A DNA stretch of 64,000 bases from Halapricum desulfuricans (GTDB taxonomy: Archaea > Halobacteriota > Halobacteria > Halobacteriales > Haloarculaceae): the NCBI RefSeq assembly GCF_017094525.1, contig NZ_CP064788.1:2403030-2467029 (forward strand), read 5' to 3'. Position 1 is the first letter of the stretch, and each line of letters begins with the position of its first letter. Positions 24,308 to 34,051 of the stretch are shown piece after piece. Both the position numbers and the translations under genes were made by a program. The notes under the pieces are model-generated. The model saw nothing but the letters and a program-made list of their open reading frames with translations, was not told where the DNA came from and made no database searches.

Positions 24308-25288
24308 CTACAACCGATCAGCGATGTCTTCGGCGAAGTACGTCAGGATGAGATCCGCTCCGGCACGCTTGATCGAGAGCAGCGCCTCGTAGGCCGTCTC
24401 CTCCAGATCGAGCCAGCCCTTCTCGGCGGCGGCGTGGAGCATGGCGTACTCCCCGGAGACGTTGTAGGCCGCGACGGGGCGGTCGAAGTGCTCGCGCACG
24501 TCGCTCACGACGTCGAGGTACGGCAACGCGGGCTTGACCATCAGCACGTCCGCGCCCTGCCGGACGTCGAGTTCGACCTCGCGGATCGCTTCCCGGCGGT
24601 TTGCCGGGTCCATTTGGTAGTGGCGTCGGTCGCCGAACGCGGGCGCGCCGTCGGCCGCGTCGCGGAACGGCCCGTAGAAGGCCGACTCGTATTTCGCGGC
24701 GTAGCTCATGATCGGTACGTCCGCGTACTCCGCTTCGTCCAGCGCCTCCCGGATCGCGCCGACCATCCCGTCGGTCATCGAGGAGGGAGCGACCATGTCC
24801 GCGCCGGCCTCGGCGTGGGAGACGGCCGTCTTCGCGAGCAACTCGAGGGTCGGGTCGTTCTCGACGGTGAGCGTCGGATCGGCCCGGGCGTCCGGTTCGA
24901 TCACGCCACAGTGGCCGTGCTCGGTGTACTCACACAGGCAGACGTCGGTGATGACGTAGGCGTCGGTCGCCGTGCTGATCCGCCGGACGGCCTCCTGGAC
25001 GACGCCCTCAGTGGCCCAGGCGCGCGATCCCGTCTCGTCTTTCGACTCGGGGATCCCGAAGACGATGACCGCCTCGACGCCGGTTTCACGGATCTCCTCG
25101 ACACGGTCGACGGCCTCGTCGATCGGGACGCGCTCGTGGCCGGGCATCGACTCGATCGGGCGGCGTTCGTCGGTCGTCGCGTCGACGAACACCGGCGCGA
25201 TCAGGTCGCTGGCCGAGAGGTCGGTTTCGCTGACCAGTCCCCGGATCCCGTCGCGTCGGAGGCGACGCGGGCGCTCTGTGAGGTCCAT
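24308..25288 (-). CDS. hemB: Delta-aminolevulinic acid dehydratase (porphobilinogen synthase)
   Basis: This 326-residue enzyme condenses two 5-aminolevulinates to porphobilinogen for haem and cobalamin synthesis. The zinc site is complete ([14 protein letters not shown]), and the two catalytic lysines are in [17 protein letters not shown] and [11 protein letters not shown]. The ATG at 25288 gives the usual length and the conserved start [15 protein letters not shown] longer reading upstream would overlap pntB and is rejected. The gene follows the transhydrogenase operon on the same strand after about 80 bases. Confidence 0.96.
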   Translation of the reverse strand: MDLTERPRRLRRDGIRGLVSETDLSASDLIAPVFVDATTDERRPIESMPGHERVPIDEAVDRVEEIRETGVEAVIVFGIPESKDETGSRAWATEGVVQEAVRRISTATDAYVITDVCLCEYTEHGHCGVIEPDARADPTLTVENDPTLELLAKTAVSHAEAGADMVAPSSMTDGMVGAIREALDEAEYADVPIMSYAAKYESAFYGPFRDAADGAPAFGDRRHYQMDPANRREAIREVELDVRQGADVLMVKPALPYLDVVSDVREHFDRPVAAYNVSGEYAMLHAAAEKGWLDLEETAYEALLSIKRAGADLILTYFAEDIADRL

Positions 25289-25368
25289 ACCGTCCCTTCG
25301 GCCCGCACGTAGAAAACGTTGGCATCGTCGTGCGACCGCGAGTCCGCGGGCCGAGAGCGATTGCCGTC

Positions 25369-26817
25369 CTACGAGGTCGCTTCCTTGTACTCGTTGACCA
25401 GCGCCTGCATCGACTCCTTGGCGTCGCCAAATAGCATCGAGGCGTTGTCGCGGGCGAACAGCGGGTTGGCGATCCCGGAGAAGCCGGGGCTGAGACTGCG
25501 CTTGTTGACGACGACGTGGCGGGCCTGATCGACGTTGAGGATCGGCATCCCCGAGATCGGGCTCCCGTCGTCCTCGTTGGCCCGCGGGTTGACGACGTCG
25601 TTGGCACCGGTGACGATCACCAGATCCGTCTGTGAGAAGGTCGGATTGACCTCCTCGAGTTCGCGCATCTTGTCGTAGGGCACGTCCGCCTCGGCCAACA
25701 GGGCGTTCATGTGTCCGGGCATTCGACCCGCGACCGGGTGGATCCCGAACTCGACGTCGACGCCGTTGTCCTCGAGCAGTTCGACGAGTTCCGCGACGGC
25801 GTGCTGGGCCTGGGCGACGGCCATCCCGTAGCCGGGGACAATGACGACCCGGTCGGCCGTCTCCATGAGCATGACGACCTCTTCGGGCGAGGTCTCGGTG
25901 ATGTTGCCCTCGTAGATGTCCTCCATCTCCTCGCTGTCGTCGTCGCCGCCGAGACCGCCGAAGAAGACGTTCGCCAGCGAGCGGTTCATCGATTCGCACA
26001 TGATGATCGTCAGGATCATCCCGGCTGCGCCGACGAGCGTCCCGGCGACGATCAGCACGGTGTTGTTCAGGACGAACCCGGTCGTTGCGGCCGCCAGCCC
26101 CGAGTAGGAGTTCAGAAGCGAGATGACGACCGGCATGTCCGCGCCGCCGATCGGCACGACGAGGAACACGCCCAGAAGGAGTGCCGCCGCGACGACGAGC
26201 CAGTAGACGGGGATCCACTCCGCGGTCGGCACGCCGCCGAACAGCGACGGCTGGACGACGAGGACGGTGCCGGCGACAAGCGCGACCGAGAGGAACGCGA
26301 CCTTGAGCGCGTGGCCGGTGTTGGTACCGACCGGCGAGTCGCCGACAACCCCGTGGAGCTTCCCTGCGGCGACGAAGCTCCCGGAGAACGTCACTGAGCC
26401 GATGATCGCGGCGACGGCCGCCGACGCCGTCAGTTCGACACTAAGGGGGCCACCGCCGGCGAACACGTCGACCAGTTCCGCGCCGGCGACGACCGCCGAC
26501 GCGCCGCCGCCGAACCCGTTGAACAACCCGACCAGCTGTGGCATCTCCGTGGTCTCGACCGCGACCGCGAGATACGCCCCGATCGCGCCGCCGACCAGCA
26601 GCCCCGCCGCGAGGACCGCCGGCGAGAGGATCTCGAACCACAGGACGGTGATCGTGACCGCCAGGAACATCCCGCCGGACGAGATCAGGTTCCCGCGCGT
26701 TGCCGTCCGCGGATGGGTCATGTCGCGCAGGCCCTGGATGAACATGATCGCGGCGACGAGATACACGAGCTGGAGTACCTGTTCGTCAAACTGCTGGGCG
26801 AGGATTCCGTCGGCCAT
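25369..26817 (-). CDS. pntB: NAD(P) transhydrogenase subunit beta
   Basis: This 482-residue protein combines about eight to nine membrane helices with the cytoplasmic NADP(H)-binding domain III. The C-terminal half shows the conserved [37 protein letters not shown] and [10 protein letters not shown] motifs. With the alpha subunits it couples proton flow to hydride transfer between NADH and NADP+. An acidic linker ([12 protein letters not shown]) separates membrane and soluble parts. It begins one base after the stop of the small alpha subunit, so the operon is tightly packed. Confidence 0.96.
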   Translation of the reverse strand: MADGILAQQFDEQVLQLVYLVAAIMFIQGLRDMTHPRTATRGNLISSGGMFLAVTITVLWFEILSPAVLAAGLLVGGAIGAYLAVAVETTEMPQLVGLFNGFGGGASAVVAGAELVDVFAGGGPLSVELTASAAVAAIIGSVTFSGSFVAAGKLHGVVGDSPVGTNTGHALKVAFLSVALVAGTVLVVQPSLFGGVPTAEWIPVYWLVVAAALLLGVFLVVPIGGADMPVVISLLNSYSGLAAATTGFVLNNTVLIVAGTLVGAAGMILTIIMCESMNRSLANVFFGGLGGDDDSEEMEDIYEGNITETSPEEVVMLMETADRVVIVPGYGMAVAQAQHAVAELVELLEDNGVDVEFGIHPVAGRMPGHMNALLAEADVPYDKMRELEEVNPTFSQTDLVIVTGANDVVNPRANEDDGSPISGMPILNVDQARHVVVNKRSLSPGFSGIANPLFARDNASMLFGDAKESMQALVNEYKEATS

Positions 26818-26818
26818 C

Positions 26819-27100
26819 CTATCGGCCCCCCTGGCTGAACTCGCTCAGCATGAAGTGACTCACCAGGTAGCCACCGACGACGTTGATCGTCGCCATGACG
26901 ACCGCGACGAATCCCAGCGCGGTCGCCAGCGTCGTCGACCCGGAGCCGGCGACGACGACTGACCCCAGCAGGGTGATCCCGGAAATGGCGTTCGCGCCGG
27001 ACATCAGCGGCGTGTGCAGGTTCGTCGGAATCTTCGTGATGATCTCGTAGCCGACGAACGCCGAGAGGACGAACAGCGTCAGGTTCTCGACGAACGTCAC
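26819..27100 (-). CDS. NAD(P) transhydrogenase subunit alpha, membrane part
   Basis: This 93-residue protein has three hydrophobic helices and matches the C-terminal membrane portion of PntA, which is a separate polypeptide in split-alpha transhydrogenases. FVGYEIITKIPTNLHTPLMSGANAISGI is the conserved core. Its start overlaps the end of the NAD-binding alpha subunit by four bases, as expected for translational coupling. Confidence 0.94.
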   Translation of the reverse strand: MTFVENLTLFVLSAFVGYEIITKIPTNLHTPLMSGANAISGITLLGSVVVAGSGSTTLATALGFVAVVMATINVVGGYLVSHFMLSEFSQGGR

Positions 27101-28371
27101 GCCTCGCTCACCCCCTCCGTGTCGGCCGCGTCGTCGCCTGTCTTCTCAGTGCCGTCTCCGTTGGCCGCCTCACCGCTGGCTTGGTCACCAGTGGCGACGT
27201 CCTCGTCGGCGTCGCCGCTTTCGTCGGTATCATCATCCCCGCCGGCGCCGTCCCTGTGAGGGTTGCGCACGGCCCCGTCGTGGACAAGCAGCGTCGACTC
27301 GATGATCTCGTCCTCGAAGTCGAACGCGAGTTCGCCGTCCTCCAGCAGGTTCTCGAGGAAGTTGGCGACGTTGTTGGCGTACTGCTCGCTGGCGGTGTGG
27401 CTGATCCGGGACGGCATGTTCGTCGGGCCGTGGATCGTGACGCCGTCGTGTTCGATCGTCTCGCCCGGGACGGTCGGCTCGCAGTTGCCGCCCGTCGGGG
27501 CCGAGAGGTCGACGACGACCGACCCGTCGTCCATCGCCTCGATCAGCTCCGTCGAGACGATCTCGGGGGCCGGCGCACCGGGAATCGCGGCCGTCGTGAT
27601 GAGGACGTCCGACTCGGGGACGACCGCCCGCATCTGTTCGCGCTGGGCCGCGTAGAACTCCTCGTCCATCTCGCGGGCGTATCCCTCCTCGTCGCCCGAC
27701 CCCTCCGTCTCGAGGTCGAGTTCGACGAAGTCCGCGCCGAGGCTCTCGACGTCCTGTTTGGCCTCAAGGCGGATGTCGTAGGCCTCGACGGACGCGCCGA
27801 GGCGCTCGGCCGTCGCGATCGCTTTCAGCCCGGCGACGCCGGCCCCGATGACGAACACGTCCGCGGGGCGAATCGTCCCCGCCGCAGTCATCTCCATCGG
27901 GAACATCTTCGGCAGTTCCTCGGCGGCGACCAGACAGGCCTTGTACCCCGAGAGACTGGCCTGCGAGGACAGCGCGTCCATGCTCTGGGCGCGGCTGATC
28001 CGCGGGATCAACTCTAAGGCGAACGCGCTGACGCCGCGGTCCGCGAGCGCCTCGAGCGTGTCGTCTTCGATCTCGTAGGGGCCGAGCATCCCGATAACGA
28101 CCTGTCCCTCGCGGTACTGCGCGACGTCCGGGTCTTCGGCGGCACCCAGCGCCTGCACCTGCAGTACGACCTCGGCCGTTTCGAAGACCGTTTCGCGGTC
28201 GACGACCGTGCAGCCGACCGATTCGTACTCGCTGTCGGCCCGGCCGGCACCCTCGCCGGCCCCGCGCTCGACGTACACCTCGTGTCCGCCCTCGATCAAC
28301 TCGGCCGCGACGGACGGCACGAGCGCCACGCGGGCCTCGTCGCCGGCCTCGTTCGGCACGCCGACGATCAC
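27097..28371 (-). CDS. pntA: NAD(P) transhydrogenase subunit alpha, NAD-binding part
   Basis: This 424-residue soluble subunit binds NAD(H) as domain I of the proton-translocating transhydrogenase. The start is marked by VGVPNEAGDEARVALVP, and the Rossmann motif is VIGAGVAGLKAIATAERLGA. The last 45 residues are a very acidic Asp/Glu/Gly tail, probably disordered, seen in some haloarchaeal homologues. I place the start at the GTG at 28371 because a strong Shine-Dalgarno site GGAGGTG lies at 28377-28383 and the conserved domain starts there. A 26-codon frame ends in a four-base GTGA overlap with this start. Confidence 0.94.
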   Translation of the reverse strand: MIVGVPNEAGDEARVALVPSVAAELIEGGHEVYVERGAGEGAGRADSEYESVGCTVVDRETVFETAEVVLQVQALGAAEDPDVAQYREGQVVIGMLGPYEIEDDTLEALADRGVSAFALELIPRISRAQSMDALSSQASLSGYKACLVAAEELPKMFPMEMTAAGTIRPADVFVIGAGVAGLKAIATAERLGASVEAYDIRLEAKQDVESLGADFVELDLETEGSGDEEGYAREMDEEFYAAQREQMRAVVPESDVLITTAAIPGAPAPEIVSTELIEAMDDGSVVVDLSAPTGGNCEPTVPGETIEHDGVTIHGPTNMPSRISHTASEQYANNVANFLENLLEDGELAFDFEDEIIESTLLVHDGAVRNPHRDGAGGDDDTDESGDADEDVATGDQASGEAANGDGTEKTGDDAADTEGVSEA

Positions 28372-28448
28372 GACGACACCTCCTCGAACTGACCCGCCGG
28401 AATCGCGATCGGCTGTTCGTGACTGACGCCCAATGCACCGTGTACCAT
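28368..28448 (-). CDS. Possible 26-residue leader peptide of the pnt operon
   Basis: An ATG at 28448 opens a frame encoding MVHGALGVSHEQPIAIPAGQ and six more residues, stopping at TGA 28368-28370. This stop overlaps the GTG start of pntA by four bases, and the pntA ribosome-binding site lies inside the peptide codons. Such an arrangement usually means translational coupling. I know no family for the peptide, and a chance frame cannot be excluded; the codon composition is typical of haloarchaeal genes. Confidence 0.45.
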   Translation of the reverse strand: MVHGALGVSHEQPIAIPAGQFEEVSS

Positions 28449-28588
28449 TGTCTGCTTTTACTCCGGGGGTGGGGGTTACTTTTCTTACGGTCTCGGAAAG
28501 CGGGCGGCGAAATTTGAGATATGTAATTTCCACCCGGTACGTGCAGATACAAGCGTAGATGCCGGTACTGCCGTCACGAGGGCCGAGA

Positions 28589-29434
28589 TCAAGCGTACGC
28601 CTGACCGCTATCGTACTCCCAGATCAGATCGAACAGTCGCTCGATGCCGGCGACGAAACTCCCGTTGTCGGTGACTGCGGCCTGGCGCATCGACAGCGGG
28701 ATGTCCTTCTCTTCAACCAACAAGATCGCCCTCCCGGATTCGTAGTCCATGCTCGGATCGGCGACCGTCCCGCGCAGGGGCAGTTTCTCGTTGCTGAACC
28801 TGACCGCGATCTCGGGATAGTTGTCGGTCAGGACCTCGTAGATTTCGGCCTGCGCTTCGCGGTTGTCCGCCGAGAGATGCGACGGTTCGAGCAGCAACAC
28901 CCTGATCTCGACGTTCCGATCCAGCGCGTCTTCCAGCGCCGGCCGGACCGACTCCAGATACGCGAAGCTCTTGGTCATGACGTCGACCTGCTCGCGAGCG
29001 TCGTGATAGAGCTTTCTCGTCTCGGTCTCGCTGGGTTCGCCGACGTCGACGACGTGAAACAGGTCCTCGGTCGGGGTGACGTCCTCGCTCGCGCGCTGGA
29101 AAAGCGGACCAAAGGTCGAGACGAACTCCTCGCGGACGTCGTCGATCTCCGCGCGGAACGACTCGAAGTCCTGACGCTCGTTCTCGACGGCGCGGTCGAG
29201 GATCTCCTCGGGGTGTTTGGCCTGGTACTCCTTGGGTCGGCCGGGGATCACCTCGATGAACCCGCGATCGGCGAGTTCGTCGAGCACCTCGTAGATCCGC
29301 GCTCGCGGGATCCCCGTCGCCTCCGCCAGGTTCGGTGCCGTCGAGCGGCCGAGCGTCAGCAGTTCTCGCAGAGCCGTCGTCTCGTACTCCCGCAACTCCA
29401 GATGCGCGAGTAGATCTTCGGCGTCGCTCATCAT
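28589..29434 (-). CDS. TrmB family transcriptional regulator
   Basis: This 281-residue regulator has an N-terminal winged helix (ELREYETTALRELLTLGRSTAPNLAEATGIPRARIYEVLDELADRGFIEV region, about 10-60), a helical linker with a coiled-coil look, and a C-terminal TrmB-type sensing domain. In haloarchaea members of this family control sugar and central carbon genes. The start at 29434 is favoured by a GCTTAACT TATA-like box (29456-29463), about 25 bases upstream; the adjacent ATG at 29431 is nearly equivalent. The gene is convergent with nothing obvious and divergent from a 37-residue small protein. Confidence 0.88.
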   Translation of the reverse strand: MMSDAEDLLAHLELREYETTALRELLTLGRSTAPNLAEATGIPRARIYEVLDELADRGFIEVIPGRPKEYQAKHPEEILDRAVENERQDFESFRAEIDDVREEFVSTFGPLFQRASEDVTPTEDLFHVVDVGEPSETETRKLYHDAREQVDVMTKSFAYLESVRPALEDALDRNVEIRVLLLEPSHLSADNREAQAEIYEVLTDNYPEIAVRFSNEKLPLRGTVADPSMDYESGRAILLVEEKDIPLSMRQAAVTDNGSFVAGIERLFDLIWEYDSGQAYA

Positions 29435-29544
29435 CCCAGGGTGGAACTGCAAGCGAGTTAAGCGTGTGCTTCGCTCCCGAGCGGAGCAAGCCCACAACGC
29501 TTATACCAGTAGACGCAAATGGTGTTACTAAGATCGTGAGTAAC

Positions 29545-29658
29545 ATGGACGAACCGGAGCCACACCCCGACGACCATCTGGACGAACTGGAAGACGGTGC
29601 CGGCTGTACGGAGATCTGGGAGAAGTTGAGCGAGCAGCGCGAGTCGGCAGCCGATTGA
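29545..29658 (+). CDS. Conserved-type small acidic protein, 37 residues
   Basis: The frame from ATG 29545 encodes 37 residues with an acidic head, the core DGAGCTEIWEKLSEQRE and an acidic end. I recall similar GAGCTEIWEHLSEQR small proteins in other haloarchaea, all without known function. A TATA-like GCTTATACC (29498-29506) lies upstream, compatible with a 10-20 base leader. Cys20 could bind metal but it is single. The next 127 bases hold only the serA promoter region. Confidence 0.65.
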   Translation: MDEPEPHPDDHLDELEDGAGCTEIWEKLSEQRESAAD

Positions 29659-29785
29659 GATCACTGGCTTTCCCGACGTCTCGAGGCGCAATCGTCGGTG
29701 GCTGTCGCTATCCATCACGGTTGAACACGGTCGCTGTCTCGCGCGTTTCGGTACAGATAAACCGTAGGATGGGTACCTACAGAGT

Positions 29786-31354
29786 ATGAAGGTACTGGTC
29801 ACGGATCCGATCTCCGACGCCGGCCTCGCCCGATTGCGCGACGCCGGGTACGAGGTCGTGACCGACTACGAGGTCGATACCGAGGGCGTCATCGAGCAGA
29901 TAGCGGACGTCGACGGCCTGCTGATTCGCGGGACCGAGATTACCCGCGAGGTGTTCGAGGCCGCGCCCGACCTGCAGATCGTCTCGCGGGCCGGCATCGG
30001 CGTCGACAACATCGACATTCCGGCGGCGACCGATCACGGTGTCATCGTTGCCAACGCCCCGCGCGGGAACGTCCGCGCGGCCGCGGAGCTGACGATCGGC
30101 CTGGCGTTCAACGTCGCCAGTCAGGTCCCGCAGGCCCACCAGCGGCTCATCGAGGGCGAGTGGGCCAAAGACGACATCACTCGAAGCGAACTCGGCGGGA
30201 TGACCGTCGGAATCGTCGGCCTCGGCCGGCTCGGTCAGGAGGTCGCCTGGCGGTTCGACAATCTCGGGCTCGACGTCGCCGTCTACGACCCCTATCTGGG
30301 CGCGGACCGGGCCGAGCAGATGGACGCCGAATTGCTCGAACTGGACGAACTACTCGAGACGGTCGATATCCTCTCGGTGCAGGCCCGTCTGACCGAGGAA
30401 ACGCGGGGTCTCATCGGTCCTGAAGAGATCGATCAGTTCGAGGGCGACTTCGTCATCCTCACCTCGCGCGGCGGGATCATCGACGAACCCGCGCTCGCGG
30501 AGGCCGTCGAGTCAGGCCGGATCAAGGGTGCGGGCGTCGACGTCTACAGCGAAGAGCCGCCGGGCGAAGACCATCCGTTCATGGACGTCGAGAACATCGT
30601 CACGACCCCCCACCTCGGCGCGAAGACCCGAAACGCCCAGGTCAACGTCGCCGTGACCGCCGCCGACCAGATCGTCGACGCGCTGAACGGGGAACTGGTC
30701 AAAAACGCGATCAACGTCCCCTCTGTCGAGGCGACTGCCTACCCGCGCATCCGCAACTACGTCGAGGTCGCGGAGACGGCGAGTCTGGTCGCGATGCGGC
30801 TGTTCGACGGTCGCGTCGAGGAGATCGAGATCACCTACGCCGGAGACATCGCCGACGAGGACCTGGATCTGGTGACCGCAGCCGTGTTCAAACCCTACGG
30901 CTGGCAGGACCAGGTGGTCAACGCTCCCGCACGCATCGCAGAACGGCGCGGGATCGACGTTACCGAGAGCCGCCGCCGCGAGACCAAGGACTTCCGGAAC
31001 CTGCTTTCGGTCACTGTCAGCGACGGCGACGACTCGCTGACCGTCTCCGGAACGCTCTACGCCGGCGAGGACCCCCGCATCGTCGAGATCGACGGCTATC
31101 GGGTCGACGCCGAACTGTACGGCTACATCCTGCTGTCGCGCAACCGCGACGAGCCGGGCGTCATCGGGACGATCGGCCGGATCCTCGGCGAGCACGACGT
31201 CAACATCGCGAGCATGTCGAACGCCCGCGAGAGCATCGACGGCGAAGCACTGACCGTCTACAACCTCGACGACCCCGTCGACGACGACGTCGTCGCCGAA
31301 CTGCTCGAAGACGACCGGATCGTCGACGTGACGCTGATCGACCTCGAACAGTAA
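29786..31354 (+). CDS. serA: D-3-phosphoglycerate dehydrogenase
   Basis: This 522-residue enzyme oxidises 3-phosphoglycerate at the first committed step of serine synthesis. It has the substrate-binding N terminus (VLVTDPISDAGLARL), the NAD motif GIVGLGRLG, the catalytic region LTSRGGIIDEPAL, GVDVYSEEPP and TTPHLGAKT, then the allosteric-site-binding domain and a C-terminal ACT domain (YILLSRNRDEPGVIGTIG), which usually senses serine. The full-length layout separates it from the shorter catabolic dehydrogenase at 15.9 kb. GATAAACCG about 30 bases upstream is a TATA candidate. Confidence 0.95.
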   Translation: MKVLVTDPISDAGLARLRDAGYEVVTDYEVDTEGVIEQIADVDGLLIRGTEITREVFEAAPDLQIVSRAGIGVDNIDIPAATDHGVIVANAPRGNVRAAAELTIGLAFNVASQVPQAHQRLIEGEWAKDDITRSELGGMTVGIVGLGRLGQEVAWRFDNLGLDVAVYDPYLGADRAEQMDAELLELDELLETVDILSVQARLTEETRGLIGPEEIDQFEGDFVILTSRGGIIDEPALAEAVESGRIKGAGVDVYSEEPPGEDHPFMDVENIVTTPHLGAKTRNAQVNVAVTAADQIVDALNGELVKNAINVPSVEATAYPRIRNYVEVAETASLVAMRLFDGRVEEIEITYAGDIADEDLDLVTAAVFKPYGWQDQVVNAPARIAERRGIDVTESRRRETKDFRNLLSVTVSDGDDSLTVSGTLYAGEDPRIVEIDGYRVDAELYGYILLSRNRDEPGVIGTIGRILGEHDVNIASMSNARESIDGEALTVYNLDDPVDDDVVAELLEDDRIVDVTLIDLEQ

Positions 31355-31384
31355 CCGTCCGGTTCGAGCGTTCCCGCCGACTTT

Positions 31385-32446
31385 TCACCGGACGCCCTGT
31401 ATCCTGTCGAGGGTCGTGACGACACCCGCGTGTGGCAGCGTCAGCACGGCGAGCACCACCAGATAGACGCCGCCGAGGCTCGCGAGCGATCCCGGTTCGT
31501 TCGGCACGGCCACGGCGATCACGCCGAACAGCACGAGCGCGCCCGCGGTCATCGGGAACGCGTCTCGACCGACCCGCCTCAGAAGCCGGCCGGTCTCGCC
31601 CCGGTCGATCGCCGTCGTCGCGCCGTCGTCGATGGCGACAAGCCGTGCCAGATGGCGAAGCGAGTGCCAGACGACGAAGTAGATCCCGATCGCCAGGATC
31701 GGCGGGACCGTCAGGAAGAACGCCCACAGCAGAGCCGTCTCGATAGCGTCGACCCGCCAGCCGCGCCGATCGTCGGCGACGCGATAGCCCAGCGCAAGCG
31801 TCACGAGCGTCACGGACCCGAATCCGAGACCCACCGCCAGTCGCGTCGTCGGCTCGAAAACCGGCGCGAGCCACGCCGCGCTCCCGGCGGGGTCGAACAG
31901 TGCTACGACTGTCGTCGCGACTGATTCGTAGGCCCCGGGAAAGCCGAGCAACGGGACCACCATCGGGAGTCCGCCGCGGACGAGTAGCGTCAGCCGATTG
32001 GTCAGCGGGTCCTCGAGATGCGAGGCGTCGGCGATCACTGCGAGGTGTGCGCGGTCGCCCTGCCCCCAGTGAAACCACGTCAGCAGGACGAACCCGACGA
32101 ATGACACCGTCGGCGCGAGAAGCCACGCCAGCCCGTACACGCCGGCAACTGCGAGGTACGCCACCGAGAAGCCGGCGACCCCGCGCAGCGTCACTGGCTG
32201 GCCCCGCGCACGGGGCAGCGTGAGGTGATCGAGCGCGCCGTGGGGCAACCCCAGGACGAGCACCGTCGACAGGAGCACGGCGTACTGGGTCGTCCGCGGG
32301 ACGCGGACACCCAGCACGTGAACGACGGCGACGACCGCGAGCGCGATCCAGACGGGTCGAAACGTCGCCGCGGTCAGTCGTCGCCGGGCGTCGCCGGACA
32401 GCACTGCATTCCGACTCCCCTGCCGTGTGTCGTCAGTCAGCGCCAC
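31385..32446 (-). CDS. blh: Beta-carotene 15,15'-dioxygenase, Brp/Blh family
   Basis: This 353-residue membrane protein is of the Brp/Blh family, which cleaves beta-carotene to two retinals, the chromophore of bacteriorhodopsin. It has about eight hydrophobic helices, and the iron-binding histidines characteristic of the family appear in LPHGALDH, WFHWGQGD, WHSLRH and LPHAGVV. I place the start at GTG 32446, which overlaps the end of crtY by ten bases; a longer upstream reading runs antisense-like through crtY and is rejected. The order bop-crtY-blh makes one probable transcript for opsin, carotene cyclisation and retinal production. Confidence 0.9.
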   Translation of the reverse strand: MALTDDTRQGSRNAVLSGDARRRLTAATFRPVWIALAVVAVVHVLGVRVPRTTQYAVLLSTVLVLGLPHGALDHLTLPRARGQPVTLRGVAGFSVAYLAVAGVYGLAWLLAPTVSFVGFVLLTWFHWGQGDRAHLAVIADASHLEDPLTNRLTLLVRGGLPMVVPLLGFPGAYESVATTVVALFDPAGSAAWLAPVFEPTTRLAVGLGFGSVTLVTLALGYRVADDRRGWRVDAIETALLWAFFLTVPPILAIGIYFVVWHSLRHLARLVAIDDGATTAIDRGETGRLLRRVGRDAFPMTAGALVLFGVIAVAVPNEPGSLASLGGVYLVVLAVLTLPHAGVVTTLDRIQGVR

Positions 32447-33168
32447 CGCTCGATCACCCACGGGTAGAGCACGAGCCCCTGGACGACGAACAGCGTCGTC
32501 ACGAGGAAGAACGTCCCCTCCTCGATCGGGAGCCCGCCGATCGTCAGCCCGGTCGTGTACCGGTCGGCGAGCGTCCAGATCCCGTACTCGATAGCGATCC
32601 GATCGGCGGCGGAGAAATACACCGCCGGCCCGAGCGTCCCGATCGCCGTGAGCCGCCAGCGGGCCAGCAAATAGCGCCAGCCGACCGCCCACTGCAGCGC
32701 CAGCACCGGCGAGGCCCACGAGAGGATCGCACCCATGTAAAACGTCGCCGGTCGGGTCAACATTGCGAGCCCGACGACGCCGACGACCGCGGCGGCTGCG
32801 ACGCCCAGCAGTCGGTCCCGCAGGCGCATCTCGACGCGCTCGCTCGGCCACTCGAAGGCCGTCGCAATCGTCCCCAGCCACAGCGTCGCGACGATCGGCT
32901 GCAGCAGGACGAACAGGTACTCCTCGATCGGAGCGAGCCAGAGTCGCCCGGCGACGACGCCATCGCCGTACCACCACACGCCGCGGTGGATCAGGTAGTT
33001 GTCCCAGGGCGTAGTGTACGCGAGTGCCATCACGAGGATGGCAACGATCGGAATCGCTCGGACGACCGGCCGTGCCGGTCGGGTCCGGTTGACGGCTACC
33101 GACGCTAATACGAACAGTGGCGGAGCGACAAACACGGCGTGAAATCCGACGTACGTGAGTTCTACCAT
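32437..33168 (-). CDS. crtY: Lycopene beta-cyclase
   Basis: This 243-residue protein with about seven membrane helices belongs to the CrtYc/CrtYd-type cyclases fused in one chain, which convert lycopene to beta-carotene. Two repeats of the family motif are visible, PWDNYLIHRGVWWYGDGVV with APIEEYLFVLLQP, and later GIWTLADRYTTGLTIGGLPIEEGTFF. It lies between bop and blh on the same strand, with 67 bases to bop and a ten-base overlap with blh, so it supplies the carotene that Blh cleaves. Confidence 0.93.
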   Translation of the reverse strand: MVELTYVGFHAVFVAPPLFVLASVAVNRTRPARPVVRAIPIVAILVMALAYTTPWDNYLIHRGVWWYGDGVVAGRLWLAPIEEYLFVLLQPIVATLWLGTIATAFEWPSERVEMRLRDRLLGVAAAAVVGVVGLAMLTRPATFYMGAILSWASPVLALQWAVGWRYLLARWRLTAIGTLGPAVYFSAADRIAIEYGIWTLADRYTTGLTIGGLPIEEGTFFLVTTLFVVQGLVLYPWVIERWR

Positions 33169-33235
33169 TTCGGAGTGACCGCGTTAGTACGGACGGAACG
33201 ATAAAACGCCCGTCGAAGCGATGCGACGACTCGGC

Positions 33236-34051
33236 TTACGCAGTCGACGCCGTCGACGTACCGGCGTCGTCGAGGACGCTGTGACTGCGCAGGAGCACGA
33301 TCCCGAACCCGACCTTCGCGGTCAGGTCGAGCACCATGAATCCGGCCGTCTCGATCGGAAGGCCGACGACGGCGAGCCCTTCAGTCCCGATCAGCCACCA
33401 GACCGGGTAGACGAACCACAGGCCGACGATCATGTACCGGAGCGTGTTGAACGTGCTCTTGGTATCTCCCGTTAGCTGGGCCGCCTTCTCCGAGAGGCCC
33501 TGGAACAGGTAGAAGATCAGCACCAGGAAGAAACCGGTGCTGACGCCCCACCAGACCAGCCGGTGGGCATCGACGCTCAGGCCGAGCGAGTCGATCGGGG
33601 CGATCGTCAGCGTCGCGACCAGCCCGGTCAGGATCATCATGACGTCAAGCCCGACCAGCGTCGCGATGGTGTTGCGGTCTGCCCCCGCGAGCAGCGCCAG
33701 GTCATACAGCAACAGCGGCGTCGTCAGCACCCAGTCGGTGTACCGGGGCCAGTAAATCTTCAGCTCCTCTGTCCCTTCGATGAGCGGCGCGAGGTCTATC
33801 ACGCCGAACCCGGTCGCCATCGCGAGATAGTTCGTGAACGCGATCGCGGCGATGAACGTCGTCACGATGTAGAACTTCTGGCGACGCGAGTCGGTAACGC
33901 CCCAGCCACGGGCGATGAAGTACAGCATCCCGAGGAACATGCCCGCTGTGCCGAGCCACAGCCAGATCACCTCGTCTCCCGGGGTTGCGCTAAGATTTGG
34001 TAGTTGCAGTACGGCTGTACCGATCGATGCGAGTTGGCTACCTAGTGCCAT
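33236..34051 (-). CDS. bop: Bacteriorhodopsin (light-driven proton pump)
   Basis: This 271-residue seven-helix protein carries the full set of proton-pump residues: Arg103, Asp106 and Asp117 in [19 protein letters not shown] (equivalent to Arg82, Asp85, Asp96), Glu224 and Glu234 of the release group, Asp242, and the retinal lysine Lys246 in DLTAKVGFG. This excludes halorhodopsin and sensory rhodopsins. Compared with Halobacterium bacteriorhodopsin the loop between helices D and E is about nine residues longer ([18 protein letters not shown]). A GATTATAGC TATA candidate lies about 20-25 bases upstream, so the leader is short or absent. It builds the proton gradient that the ATP synthase encoded next door can use. 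Confidence 0.97.
   Translation of the reverse strand: MALGSQLASIGTAVLQLPNLSATPGDEVIWLWLGTAGMFLGMLYFIARGWGVTDSRRQKFYIVTTFIAAIAFTNYLAMATGFGVIDLAPLIEGTEELKIYWPRYTDWVLTTPLLLYDLALLAGADRNTIATLVGLDVMMILTGLVATLTIAPIDSLGLSVDAHRLVWWGVSTGFFLVLIFYLFQGLSEKAAQLTGDTKSTFNTLRYMIVGLWFVYPVWWLIGTEGLAVVGLPIETAGFMVLDLTAKVGFGIVLLRSHSVLDDAGTSTASTA

Noticed and set aside
33236-34051. Halorhodopsin or sensory rhodopsin
   Set aside because: Asp at both the Asp85 and Asp96 positions and both release-group glutamates mark a proton pump.
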